Origin: a bacterium
GTDB taxonomy: Bacteria > Lindowbacteria > 2-12-FULL-62-27
DNA length: 64,000 bases
NCBI GenBank assembly: GCA_016202645.1
Contig: JACQOF010000003.1
Location: 32,243 to 96,242 of the forward strand
Direction: 5' to 3'
Part shown: piece after piece, positions 7,739 to 15,864 of the stretch
Position numbering within the stretch: the first letter of the stretch is position 1
How the letters are laid out: every line of letters begins with the position of its first letter
Notes under the pieces: model-generated
What the model was told of the DNA's origin: nothing
The model's database searches: none
Seen by the model: only the letters and a program-made list of their open reading frames with translations
Made by a program: the position numbers and the translations under genes

Positions 7739-9676
7739 TCATTTCTTCCACGTGTAGGTCAGCCAATGGCTCCGCTGCTGATGGGCAGCCCCGGTGGATT
7801 CGACGTTGACTTCATCAAACAGGTTTTCCGTCCGGAAACTCCATTCGCCGGCGCGACCGCCGAAGGGCCGGTAGTTGAAAATGAGATCGGTGATCGTCGC
7901 CTGGGCCAGTTTGTCCGTCGACGTGTTCGAATTCCAGCGTTTCCCGATGAACCGGACGACGGAAACCACGTCCAAGGCGTCGCTGATGGCGTAGCGCACC
8001 GTGGCGGTGGCTTTCTTGTCCGCGGCTTTGTCAAATTCTCCCTGAACCACCGTTCCCGTATCCTCAATGTTAGACTGCGTGAACGTCGCGGTGAGCCCGA
8101 CCGAAAGGCGGCGGGTCAGATCGTAATTTCCCTCTATATCAAACCCTTGGGTCACGGCCCTGTTCGCGTTCAAATTCGGTCCTGTGGGGTTTCCCGTTGC
8201 GAACTGCCGGACGATGAGCTGGTTGTACCGGGTCTTGAAGTACGTGACGTCCCCGCGAAATTTGTTGTCCGGGGAGGAATACTCAACCCCGACGTCCCAT
8301 CCCTTTGAGAATTCCGGCTTCAGGCGGGAGTTTCCGGATACGCCCGGGAAAATGAGATCAAAAATCGTGGGATCGCGGAATCCGGTTCCAAACGACCCGT
8401 GAAACCGCGTCTGCTCGTCGATTGGACGGGAAGCCGACGTCCGGAACGTCCGGGCCACCAACTTCGGCAAATAGGCGATTCCGCTGTCCGGCATAATGTG
8501 ATCTGTCCGGCCTCCGAGGGTCAGCGTCCACCCTTTCCAGTCCACCAAGTCCTGCATGTACATCGACCGTTTCACGATGGTCTGGGCGTAGGGCGTGGCT
8601 CGTTTGACGTCCTTGCCCACGTCGATCTCTCCCGCCCAGCCGAAAGTCAACGTGTGATCTTTGACGCGGTAGTTATTCTGGAAATCGATCGTGGACGTAT
8701 GGTTAATACGGGTGAGGTTGCTGGATCCTTTTGGGTTCCCGAAATCAGTATTTTCCAGTCTCTCCTCATAGTACCCATACATCATGGAATAATCCCAGCG
8801 GTCAGTGACCGCCCGGGAGAGCTTGATTGAGCTTGTGATCTGATCCATGTACGAAAAGATTTTCGTGGTGTCGGCGCCGCCGAAGATGTCGAGGCCCGCC
8901 ACCATGTTCACATAGGAGACGGACGCGTTCAGGTCATGATCGTAGAAAGGCAGGGGGTAGGAGACCGACGCCGACATGTTCTTGGTCAGGAACAAGTCAT
9001 TTTCCAGTCCCGAGCTGTCCGTATTCCCGGAATTCCCGGAGGACGAGTAGCCATCGCTGTTTTCATAGTAAGCGCTCAAGGTATATCTGGCTTCGCCGGC
9101 CGATCCCCGGAGCCCCAAGGAAGACCTCCGTGTCCTCCAACTACCCACTTCCATCATGGCATCCATCGAAGGTTTTACGGTCCCGCGTTTGGTGATGATA
9201 TTGATCACGCCGGACATTGCGTTGGATCCATAGAGCGTGCTCATGTTTCCGCGGACGATTTCAATCCGCTCGATATTCTCGACCGAAAAGGACGGTATCA
9301 TGGCGTCGCCGCCAAGAGCGCGGCGCCACGGCACGCCGTCGACGAGAGTCAGCACATGCTTTTGGTTGCCTCCCCGGAGACTAAAATTGGTCTGCGTGCC
9401 GGGACTGCCAAACCGGGTGACGTCGACGTACGCCGACCTGCGCAGGACGTCCTGAATCGACCTCGATTTTTGCATTTCAATATCCTTGGCCGTAATCACC
9501 GTCACCGCCGCGCCGACTTTGTCCCTGGACACCGGCACGCGGGACGCTGTAACGACAACTTCAGGCAGGCCATAGGCCTCCTCTTCGGGTTCGACTGCCC
9601 GACTTGCGGCCGGGAAGAGCACCGCGCACCCCAGCGCCACGAGGGGCGCAATCCATTTTGCTCTAAAAAAGTTCAT
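7739..9676 (-). CDS. TonB-dependent outer-membrane receptor
   Basis: A 645-aa outer-membrane receptor. Residues 1-27 form a signal peptide (PAASRA cleavage). A TonB-box-like 'PEVVVTASR' follows at about 38-46, then the plug domain ('QDVLRRSAYVDV', 'LRGGNQKHVLTLVDGVP', 'IERIEIVRGNMSTLYGSNAMSGVINIITK') and a beta-barrel ending in 'HWLTYTWKK'. The frame is open further upstream, but the ATG at 9676 is preferred: it gives a clean signal peptide and overlaps the tonB stop by four bases (ATGA). BtuB/HmuR-like receptors look like this; the co-transcribed CobN-like, DUF2149 and DUF2162 genes suggest haem or another metallo-tetrapyrrole as cargo. The barrel sequence alone does not identify the ligand. 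Confidence 0.93.
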   Translation of the reverse strand: MNFFRAKWIAPLVALGCAVLFPAASRAVEPEEEAYGLPEVVVTASRVPVSRDKVGAAVTVITAKDIEMQKSRSIQDVLRRSAYVDVTRFGSPGTQTNFSLRGGNQKHVLTLVDGVPWRRALGGDAMIPSFSVENIERIEIVRGNMSTLYGSNAMSGVINIITKRGTVKPSMDAMMEVGSWRTRRSSLGLRGSAGEARYTLSAYYENSDGYSSSGNSGNTDSSGLENDLFLTKNMSASVSYPLPFYDHDLNASVSYVNMVAGLDIFGGADTTKIFSYMDQITSSIKLSRAVTDRWDYSMMYGYYEERLENTDFGNPKGSSNLTRINHTSTIDFQNNYRVKDHTLTFGWAGEIDVGKDVKRATPYAQTIVKRSMYMQDLVDWKGWTLTLGGRTDHIMPDSGIAYLPKLVARTFRTSASRPIDEQTRFHGSFGTGFRDPTIFDLIFPGVSGNSRLKPEFSKGWDVGVEYSSPDNKFRGDVTYFKTRYNQLIVRQFATGNPTGPNLNANRAVTQGFDIEGNYDLTRRLSVGLTATFTQSNIEDTGTVVQGEFDKAADKKATATVRYAISDALDVVSVVRFIGKRWNSNTSTDKLAQATITDLIFNYRPFGGRAGEWSFRTENLFDEVNVESTGAAHQQRSHWLTYTWKK

Positions 9677-10455
9677 TCGACGTTCACTCCTTTGTTCAAA
9701 CTGAATCGGATGGGTACCAAGCATTCGCTGGTTATCTCGACCGGCCCTCTCCGGGCCGGGATAAATTTCCATTGTTTCACGGCGCGCTGCGCCGCGAGGT
9801 CCAAAATCCGGTAACCGCTGCTGACATCGACGGTCACAGCCATCGCCTCTCCTTTTTCCGAAACCGCAACCCGCAAGATCACCCGGCCCTCGTACCATGA
9901 CCGCTGGGCGGCCAGGGGGTACTCGGGTTTGGGATTGTTCAAATAGGCGGGCGCGGACGAAACGTGTATTTCTTGGGCCTCACTCAACTGCATCCCCGTT
10001 GCCGGCGCCGGATCCGATACGGCCGTCGGCGCATCTTCGGTCATTTTTTCCTGGACGGGTTCCGTCGCCGGTTCCCGGATCGGTTCCTGCACAGGTTCCG
10101 GGGGGATTTGTTCGACTTCCATCACCAACATTGCCGGGACTTCCGGGACCGGCGGTTCGGCCGGCGGGATTTCCACCGGGTTGACGGCCTCCTCCACGAC
10201 GGCCGGAAGAGGCTCCGGCCTGGGTTTGGGAACGGGCTTTTTCCGCGGGAGCACAACCGGCGTGGCGACAAGTTGGAGGGACATGCGTCCAACGGCGCTT
10301 TCCATCGGAATTTGGACAGGTGAAAACGGCCAGAACCAGAACAACAAAAAGGCGTGGAACCCCGCGGAGATCACCGTCGCCGTCCACATGGCGCCGGGCG
10401 GCTGATACAAAGGGACGGCGCGGCCGCGTCCGTTGGCATGCAGAACTTCGATCAT
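9673..10455 (-). CDS. tonB: TonB energy-transducing protein
   Basis: A 260-aa protein with the TonB layout: a short cytoplasmic N-terminus, one membrane anchor (about 28-46, 'GFHAFLLFWFWPF'), a long Pro/Glu-rich periplasmic spacer (about 75-165, with repeated EP, PVQEP and PKP motifs) and a globular C-terminal domain from 'PEYPLAAQRSWYEGRVILRVAVSEKG' to the end. It transmits the proton-motive force gathered by ExbB/ExbD to the receptor. It starts one nucleotide after exbD ends and overlaps the receptor gene, so this TonB is dedicated to the locus. Confidence 0.93.
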   Translation of the reverse strand: MIEVLHANGRGRAVPLYQPPGAMWTATVISAGFHAFLLFWFWPFSPVQIPMESAVGRMSLQLVATPVVLPRKKPVPKPRPEPLPAVVEEAVNPVEIPPAEPPVPEVPAMLVMEVEQIPPEPVQEPIREPATEPVQEKMTEDAPTAVSDPAPATGMQLSEAQEIHVSSAPAYLNNPKPEYPLAAQRSWYEGRVILRVAVSEKGEAMAVTVDVSSGYRILDLAAQRAVKQWKFIPARRGPVEITSECLVPIRFSLNKGVNVE

Positions 10456-10456
10456 G

Positions 10457-10882
10457 TCAGCGTTTCACCGTCGTTTCCAGGGAAATGCGGACCAGCCCCG
10501 CCGTCCGGCAGGCGTCCAGAACTTCAATGACAATCCCGTAGTCCGCCGCCCGGTCGGCGTCAACGTAGACTTCCTCCGTATTCGGCTCGGCCGACCGATA
10601 AGCGGTGATGCGCCGCAGGAGGTCATTTTTGTCGACCCGGACCCGGTTCATATAAATTTCCCCGGCGGACGTGACCGTAAACGTCAGGAGGTCCTTTTTT
10701 TCCTTGATGGACGTCAGAGCCTGCGGCAGTTCCACTTTGATCCCGCGGTGGACCGTCATCGTGAGCATGCTGTAGATCAGCACCGTCAGAATCAGAAAGA
10801 TGGTGTCGATCATCGGGATCATGTCGATGCGCGCTTCGCGGGCCTCCAAGTGCGCTCCAAAGAACCTCCGCCGGATTTTCAC
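10457..10882 (-). CDS. exbD: ExbD/TolR family biopolymer transport protein
   Basis: A 141-aa protein with one membrane segment (about 22-45) containing the family's essential Asp ('RIDMIPMIDTIFLIL') followed by a periplasmic domain with 'NRVRVDKNDLLRRI' and 'VYVDADRAADYGIVIEVLDACRTAG', the classical ExbD pattern. The start is a GTG at 10882 overlapping the exbB stop (GTGA). It works with ExbB and TonB. Confidence 0.93.
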   Translation of the reverse strand: MKIRRRFFGAHLEAREARIDMIPMIDTIFLILTVLIYSMLTMTVHRGIKVELPQALTSIKEKKDLLTFTVTSAGEIYMNRVRVDKNDLLRRITAYRSAEPNTEEVYVDADRAADYGIVIEVLDACRTAGLVRISLETTVKR

Positions 10883-11517
10883 GCCGCTTCCGTCTTTCCA
10901 ATGCGGGTTCGATTCTCCTCCGACTCATGGATGGCGATTTCCATGTTCGACAAGGCGGATTCCATGCGGTGCCGGGCGCGCGTAACCTGGGACTGAAAGA
11001 AGTTGTAGAAGATGAGGGTTGGCATGGCGATGGCAAGGCCGAAAACAGTCGTGATGAGGGCCTGGGAAACGCCCGACGCCACCTGGCTGACGTTGTCGAC
11101 GTTGCCGCCGAGGGCGTCGAAGGCGAAAACGATTCCGACAACGGTGCCGAATATTCCCAGGAGCGGCGAGAGGGAGATGATGGTTTCGAAGACCGTCAAA
11201 TATTTTTTCATGAGGATATACCGTTCCGAGGACGCCTGATCGAGCGCCACAAAGAGGCTCGTGTGCGGCCCGCCGGCCCGGAGGCCTTCGTGGAACATGG
11301 AAAGCACGTAGTCCCTCCCCCCGGCACAGACCTTGAGCGCCTCCTCCCGCCGGCCGTCTCCGACCAGTTGGAGCGCGCGGCTGACCGCATCGGGCTGTTC
11401 CCGGCGCCAGATGCGGATCCAGAACCAGATCCGTTCCAGGGCGAAGGCCAGCGACAGGAGCGAACACATGAGCAGGGGCCACATCACCGGCCCCCCTCTT
11501 TGGAAATACTCGATCAT
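10879..11517 (-). CDS. exbB: ExbB/TolQ proton channel protein, first gene of the operon
   Basis: A 212-aa protein with three membrane segments: one near residues 10-30, and two in 'TIISLSPLLGIFGTVVGIVFAFDAL' and 'SQALITTVFGLAIAMPTLIFYNFF', the ExbB/TolQ signature. The frame is open further upstream to 11568, but the ATG at 11517 (MIEYFQRGG) is preferred because an AGGCGG-like ribosome-binding site lies just upstream and the extra residues are not family-like. It is the promoter-proximal gene of the 12-gene operon that ends with the CobN-like chelatase, and overlaps exbD by four bases. Confidence 0.92.
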   Translation of the reverse strand: MIEYFQRGGPVMWPLLMCSLLSLAFALERIWFWIRIWRREQPDAVSRALQLVGDGRREEALKVCAGGRDYVLSMFHEGLRAGGPHTSLFVALDQASSERYILMKKYLTVFETIISLSPLLGIFGTVVGIVFAFDALGGNVDNVSQVASGVSQALITTVFGLAIAMPTLIFYNFFQSQVTRARHRMESALSNMEIAIHESEENRTRIGKTEAA

Positions 11518-11549
11518 CCTCTTCCGCCTTTCGTCAAACAGTAAATTGC

Positions 11550-11594
11550 AATATACTCGCATTTTCATCGCCCGGTGTCAACTAAAATGCGAGT
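11550..11594 (-). promoter_or_regulatory. Likely operon promoter with perfect 11-bp inverted repeat (operator candidate)
   Basis: On the minus strand a consensus -35 TTGACA lies at 11581-11576. A TATATT (11555-11550, spacing 20) or GAGTAT (11558-11553, spacing 17) could serve as -10. A perfect inverted repeat, ACTCGCATTTT (11555-11565) and AAAATGCGAGT (11584-11594), flanks the -35 box with an 18-nt centre. Such a placement is typical of a repressor operator; the binding protein is not identified. It would control the whole exbB-to-chelatase operon. Confidence 0.55.
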
Positions 11595-11712
11595 TCTTTG
11601 CAAGAGCCGCAATCTCGCAATAATATCGGCGCCCGGATAGGCTTCGAATTGGGGTTGGTGGGTTATTTGCGGGTGTATTTGGAGACGTCGCCGACCATTT
11701 TGGCGGTCTGCG

Positions 11713-12516
11713 CTACACCAGCAGGGCGAGTCCCAAGGCGGCGCAGTAGAGGGCGAAGTAGTGGAATTTGGCGGACTGAAGGATTTTGAGCAGGACCCGG
11801 ATGGCCAGGACGCCGACCGCGCCCGCCACCGCCGCGGAACCCGCGTAGAGCGCGAGATTCACGCCCGATCCGAGTTCCCCGGCGATGTCGCGGGCCTCCA
11901 GGAGTGTCGCTCCGAGGATGGCCGGGATGAAGAGCAGGAAAGAAAACCTTGCTGCCAAGTCCGGGCGGAGGCCGAGGATCAGCGCGGCGGAAATCGTCGC
12001 GCCCGACCGGGACACGCCTGGAAAGATTGCAGCGCCTTGTAGAAGGCCGATGAATACCGCATCCCAAATTCCCATTTGAGCGAGGGACCGGTCCCGGGTT
12101 TTCCGAAAGACCGTCGCACCCATGATGAGTCCTCCCGCTAGAAATCCGAAGGCCACCGCGCGCAGGTCGGAAAACGCCGCTTCGACCGCCGATTTCAAAC
12201 CGAAGCCGATTGCCGCCGTGGGGACGCAGGCGATCAGGATGAGCAGAAGCAATTTTCCCGGCGAGTCGGAGCGCCAGTCCGCTTTCAGCCACCGGCCGGG
12301 GTGGACCAGTTCGCCGGCCATGTCCGCAACGTCCCGCCGGTAGACCGCGAGAACCGCAACCAGCGTTCCGAGATGGAGAACGATGTCGAACGCGAGAGGC
12401 GGGTTGGAGAATCCGAGCCACACCTGCGCGACGGCCAGGTGCCCGGATGAACTCACGGGCAGGAATTCGGTGACGCCCTGGATGACAGCCAGGACCAAGG
12501 CGATCCAGAGTGTCAT
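11713..12516 (-). CDS. uppP: Undecaprenyl-diphosphatase UppP (BacA)
   Basis: A 267-aa polytopic membrane enzyme that dephosphorylates undecaprenyl pyrophosphate, recycling the lipid carrier for peptidoglycan and surface polysaccharides. The two family signatures are present: 'QGVTEFLPVSSSGHL' at residues 13-27 and 'FPGVSRSGATI' in the second half, with about eight membrane segments and normal length. The ATG at 12516 lies 16 nt downstream of the O-methyltransferase stop, so the two are probably co-transcribed; a GAGG lies about 12 nt before the start. About 195 nt separate it from exbB. Confidence 0.95.
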   Translation of the reverse strand: MTLWIALVLAVIQGVTEFLPVSSSGHLAVAQVWLGFSNPPLAFDIVLHLGTLVAVLAVYRRDVADMAGELVHPGRWLKADWRSDSPGKLLLLILIACVPTAAIGFGLKSAVEAAFSDLRAVAFGFLAGGLIMGATVFRKTRDRSLAQMGIWDAVFIGLLQGAAIFPGVSRSGATISAALILGLRPDLAARFSFLLFIPAILGATLLEARDIAGELGSGVNLALYAGSAAVAGAVGVLAIRVLLKILQSAKFHYFALYCAALGLALLV

Positions 12517-12532
12517 GAGATTTGGATCATCC

Positions 12533-13189
12533 TCAGGATGTCTTGAGACTCACGGCAACGCCATCCCGGACCGGGACGATGGTCGTGACGAATCGCTTGT
12601 CGGCCAGAATCAGGTCGGTGTATCGTTTGACGCCCAGGGTACTCTTCTCCGTGTTCTTCATGTCGATGACCCTTCCGTCCCAGAGGAGATTGTCCACGAT
12701 AACCAGCGCGCCCGGGTTGAGACGGTCTTTGAAGGCTTCATATCCCGCCGGGTATTGCTCCTTGTCGATGTCCATGAAGAGGATGTCCGGCGTCACGCCG
12801 CTTTTTTTGAAAGCCTCGACCGCATCGCCTTCGTGAAACCGGACCCGGTCGATCACGCCCGCGCACGTCAGGTACTCCCGAGCTTTGGTTCTGTTTTCTC
12901 CGGAAAGGTCGGTGTGATGGACCACGCCTTCCGGCCCCATCGCCCGCGCAAACCAGAGGGTCGAATACCCGTACCCGGATCCGAGTTCAAAGACCGTTTT
13001 GGCCCTGGACAAAAGCGTGAGCACCTGCAGGAGCCGCCCGACCTGTGGTCCGACGATCGGAAAATCCTTTTCGATCCCGACCGCCTCCATTTCAAGCAGC
13101 ACCTCGTCGTCCTTCGAGACCGCAAGCTGTGTCAGGTACGCGTCAATGTAGGGGTTGATGATGTCCATCCGGATCATCCCATCGGCCAT
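12533..13189 (-). CDS. SAM-dependent O-methyltransferase (CCoAOMT-like family)
   Basis: A 218-aa class I methyltransferase. The SAM-binding motif is 'VFELGSGYGYSTLWFA' (about 66-81), followed by 'HTDLSGENR', the metal/substrate region 'ILFMDIDKEQYPAGYE' and 'VIVDNLLWDGRV', matching the caffeoyl-CoA/catechol O-methyltransferase-like family (DNxLWxG motif). Such proteins methylate small catechol-like or other hydroxylated substrates with a divalent metal; the substrate here cannot be told. It precedes uppP by 16 nt on the same strand and is divergent from the FG-GAP gene. Confidence 0.87.
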   Translation of the reverse strand: MADGMIRMDIINPYIDAYLTQLAVSKDDEVLLEMEAVGIEKDFPIVGPQVGRLLQVLTLLSRAKTVFELGSGYGYSTLWFARAMGPEGVVHHTDLSGENRTKAREYLTCAGVIDRVRFHEGDAVEAFKKSGVTPDILFMDIDKEQYPAGYEAFKDRLNPGALVIVDNLLWDGRVIDMKNTEKSTLGVKRYTDLILADKRFVTTIVPVRDGVAVSLKTS

Positions 13190-13241
13190 GGGCTATTGCC
13201 TTAGCAGGAAACCGTTCAAAATTCCATCATAACCCCGGATT

Positions 13242-13269
13242 TTGAAAGTTCATCAACCTTTGGTATAGT
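13242..13269 (+). promoter_or_regulatory. Sigma-70-like promoter of the FG-GAP gene (leaderless)
   Basis: TTGAAA (13242-13247), 16-nt spacer, TATAGT (13264-13269). Transcription would begin about 13276, which is the A of the start codon itself, and no Shine-Dalgarno sequence is present. Confidence 0.65.
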
Positions 13270-13275
13270 GCGGGC

Positions 13276-14805
13276 ATGCGGGTTGCAGGGGGGTTTTCGG
13301 CGCTGTGCCTCTCCATATTATATATAGGCCTTCCGGGGGCCTCGGACGCCTCCCAGTTCAGGTTGGTGAATGAGGAACTCGGGATTGTGGATCACCACAT
13401 GGGGATGAGTGTGACGTGGGGCGACTACGACGGGAACGGGTACCCGGAATTCTTCATCAACGGATACCGCCGCCATCCCGAGATTCTCTACCGGAACCTT
13501 GGGCCTGACGGGTTCCGCCGCGCCGACACCGAGGCGGGGGTGTTCGGGTGGAAGGACAGAAACAGGGCGCCTGAATCGGGGTTCGGATCGGGCTGGGCCG
13601 ACTACGACAACGACGGAGACTTGGATCTTCTGGTGGTCAACACGGACGGCCAGGTCAGTTTCCTGTACCGTAGTGACGGTCCGAACGAATCCGGCATGAT
13701 GACGTTCAAGGACGTTGCCGCCGCTTCGGGCTTTGGCGCTCCAAGCAACGCCGTCGGCTGTGCGTGGGCCGATTACGACGGCGACGGATACTTGGACGTT
13801 TTCCTCAGCAACGGCGCGGGCCTGCCGGATCTCCTCTACCGCAATCTCGGCAACGGGACTTTTCAAAACGTTTCCAAACGTGCCGGCATCGCCGACACCG
13901 CGAGCGGCGCGGGCGTGGCCTGGGGCGACTACGACAACGACGGCGATCTGGATCTTTTCGTGAATAATTCCTCCACCCATCCCAAATTTCTCTACCGCAA
14001 CAACGGCAACGGCACGTTCACAGACGTCGCTTTCGAAGCGGGCGTTGCCCAGCCTTCCGACGGCCAGGGCTGTGCCTGGTCCGACCACGACAATGACGGC
14101 GATCTCGACCTCTACGTCTCCAACTACGGCGGGGCCCAGGATTTTTTCTACAGGAACAACGGCGACGGAATGTTCACCCAGACCGCCGAAAAGGTGGGGC
14201 TGAAAAGTTCCGCCAAAAGCCGCGGCGCCGCGTGGGGTGACATCGACAACGACGGAGATTTTGATCTTCTGGTCGGCGTCGACTGGGGCATGGCCGACAT
14301 GCTCTTCGTGAATTACGACGGCGGAAAGTTCGTCGACCTCGGCGTCCCGCTCGGCATGGTCGGCGGATGGACCATCAGCACGAGTTTTGCGGACTATGAT
14401 ATGGATGGCCGCATGGACATTTATGTGTCGACCCAGGTGAGTCACGTCGATTTGATCTACCACAACGAGGACACCCGGGGACTGAACTGGATCAAGGTCA
14501 ATCCCCTGACGGCCGGGCCGCGGGATCTGCCGAAGGAACAGAAGACGGACCCGCCGATGCGGCTGGCGATCGGCGCGTGGGTGGAAGTGGACATGGACGG
14601 CGGCGCGGACTTCGCCAAAGGCCCCGGCCGATACGCCGCTCAGATCGTCGGCGCGGGCGACGGGTATGCTTCGAATGCCCTCCCGGTTCATTTCGGGGTT
14701 CGCCGCGCCAAAACGGTGGATGTGCGCGTGCGGTACCCGACGGGTCAAGTCATCACGCAAAAAAATATCCCGGTGAATCAGGTCCTGGTCGTCAAGGATC
14801 GTTAG
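13276..14805 (+). CDS. Secreted FG-GAP/VCBS repeat protein with ASPIC/UnbV C-terminus
   Basis: A 509-aa exported protein: signal peptide at residues 1-25, then about seven repeats each containing a calcium-binding-type loop (for example 'DYDGNGYPEF', 'DYDNDGDLDL', 'DYDGDGYLDV', 'DHDNDGDLDL', 'DIDNDGDFDL', 'DYDMDGRMDI'), predicted to close into an integrin-like beta-propeller, followed by an ASPIC/UnbV-like domain (from about residue 415, 'LNWIKVNPL', to 'VDVRVRYPTGQV'). These proteins are surface or periplasmic and probably mediate protein or polysaccharide contact; the actual role is unknown. The start coincides with the predicted transcription start. hemB follows after 3 nt. Confidence 0.88.
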   Translation: MRVAGGFSALCLSILYIGLPGASDASQFRLVNEELGIVDHHMGMSVTWGDYDGNGYPEFFINGYRRHPEILYRNLGPDGFRRADTEAGVFGWKDRNRAPESGFGSGWADYDNDGDLDLLVVNTDGQVSFLYRSDGPNESGMMTFKDVAAASGFGAPSNAVGCAWADYDGDGYLDVFLSNGAGLPDLLYRNLGNGTFQNVSKRAGIADTASGAGVAWGDYDNDGDLDLFVNNSSTHPKFLYRNNGNGTFTDVAFEAGVAQPSDGQGCAWSDHDNDGDLDLYVSNYGGAQDFFYRNNGDGMFTQTAEKVGLKSSAKSRGAAWGDIDNDGDFDLLVGVDWGMADMLFVNYDGGKFVDLGVPLGMVGGWTISTSFADYDMDGRMDIYVSTQVSHVDLIYHNEDTRGLNWIKVNPLTAGPRDLPKEQKTDPPMRLAIGAWVEVDMDGGADFAKGPGRYAAQIVGAGDGYASNALPVHFGVRRAKTVDVRVRYPTGQVITQKNIPVNQVLVVKDR

Positions 14806-14808
14806 CCC

Positions 14809-15819
14809 ATGTCAACCTTCCCCACAATGCGCCTTCGCCGACTGCGTTCCTCAGCCCCGATCCGCCGGCTTGTCCGTGAGACCCGTCTTCATGCGGCGGA
14901 ACTGATCTACCCGCTCTTTGTCCGGGCCGGCCGGTCCGTCCGGGAACCGATTCCGTCCATGCCCGGGCAATTTCGATATTCCCCAGATACCATCGTCCGT
15001 GAATGCGAGCGTGCTCTAAAGGCCGGCGTGCATGCGGTCCTCCTGTTTGGTATTCCCTCCTCCAAAGATGCCTTGGGCAAATCCGGTACGGATCCGAAGG
15101 GCGTGGTGCCGCAGGCGGTCCGGGCGATCAAGCGCGCGCTTCCGGAACTGGTCGTGATCACGGATGTGTGTCTGTGCGAGTATACGGATCATGGTCATTG
15201 CGGATTGGTGAGGGAGAAAGGGAGAAAGGGAGAGAGGGAGAAAGTCAAAACCGTGGACAATGATGCGACACTCCCGCTCCTGGCGAAAATGTCGCTCGTT
15301 CATGCCGAGTCCGGCGCGGACATCATCGCGCCGTCGGACATGATGGACGGGCGGGTGGGGGCGATTCGTTCAGCCTTGGACAAACGTGGATTCGATCAGA
15401 CGCCAATTCTTTCCTACGCGGCCAAATACGCAAGCGCCTTTTACGGGCCATTCCGGGACGCGGCCGGCAGTACGCCGAAATTCGGCGACCGCGCGGGATA
15501 CCAGATGGACCCGCCGAATGTTCGGGAGGCGCTTCGGGAGATCGAGATGGACCTTTCGGAAGGCGCCGACGCGGTGATGGTGAAGCCCGCGCTGGCGTAT
15601 CTGGACGTCATCCGCGCCGCCCGTTCCAAATTCGACGTTCCGATCGCGGCCTACAATGTCAGCGGCGAATACAGTCTCGTGAAAGCGGCCGCCGTGAAGG
15701 GGTGGATCGACGAGCGCCGGGCGGCGCTGGAAATTCTGACCGCCATCAAGCGCGCCGGGGCGGATTTGATCCTGACCTATTGGGCCATCGACGCCGCCCG
15801 CTGGATCGCCTCGGATTGA
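14809..15819 (+). CDS. hemB: Delta-aminolevulinic acid dehydratase (porphobilinogen synthase)
   Basis: A 336-aa enzyme that condenses two 5-aminolevulinate molecules to porphobilinogen in haem and corrin synthesis. The Cys-rich zinc site 'DVCLCEYTDHGHCG' marks the zinc-dependent class; the catalytic lysines sit in 'SYAAKYASAFYGPFR' and 'AVMVKPALAYLD'. Immediately after the zinc site, in the active-site lid, about a dozen extra charged residues (REKGRKGEREK) are encoded by a purine-only microsatellite-like tract at 15210-15244; the family normally has a short loop there. The frame is kept, so the enzyme is probably intact. It starts 3 nt after the FG-GAP gene. Confidence 0.96.
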   Translation: MSTFPTMRLRRLRSSAPIRRLVRETRLHAAELIYPLFVRAGRSVREPIPSMPGQFRYSPDTIVRECERALKAGVHAVLLFGIPSSKDALGKSGTDPKGVVPQAVRAIKRALPELVVITDVCLCEYTDHGHCGLVREKGRKGEREKVKTVDNDATLPLLAKMSLVHAESGADIIAPSDMMDGRVGAIRSALDKRGFDQTPILSYAAKYASAFYGPFRDAAGSTPKFGDRAGYQMDPPNVREALREIEMDLSEGADAVMVKPALAYLDVIRAARSKFDVPIAAYNVSGEYSLVKAAAVKGWIDERRAALEILTAIKRAGADLILTYWAIDAARWIASD

Positions 15820-15844
15820 CTCCCGCCGATTCGTTATAGATAAT
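15816..15844 (+). promoter_or_regulatory. Promoter of the FmdB-type zinc-ribbon gene
   Basis: TTGACT (15816-15821), 17-nt spacer, GATAAT (15839-15844), overlapping the hemB stop codon. A GAGGTG ribosome-binding site follows before the ATG at 15865, so this transcript has an ordinary short leader. Confidence 0.55.
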
Positions 15845-15864
15845 TTCCGTTGAGGTGATGAGAC

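Noticed and set aside
11518-11712. Possible cobalamin riboswitch upstream of exbB
   Set aside because: The leader before exbB is too short for a cobalamin riboswitch and I see no B12-box-like GCCACTG element; only the 11-bp inverted repeat stands out.
13318-14760. 480-codon minus-strand open frame opposite the FG-GAP gene
   Set aside because: Shadow of the repetitive Asp/Gly/Asn codons of the FG-GAP repeats (Val/Ile-rich translation), no start signals.
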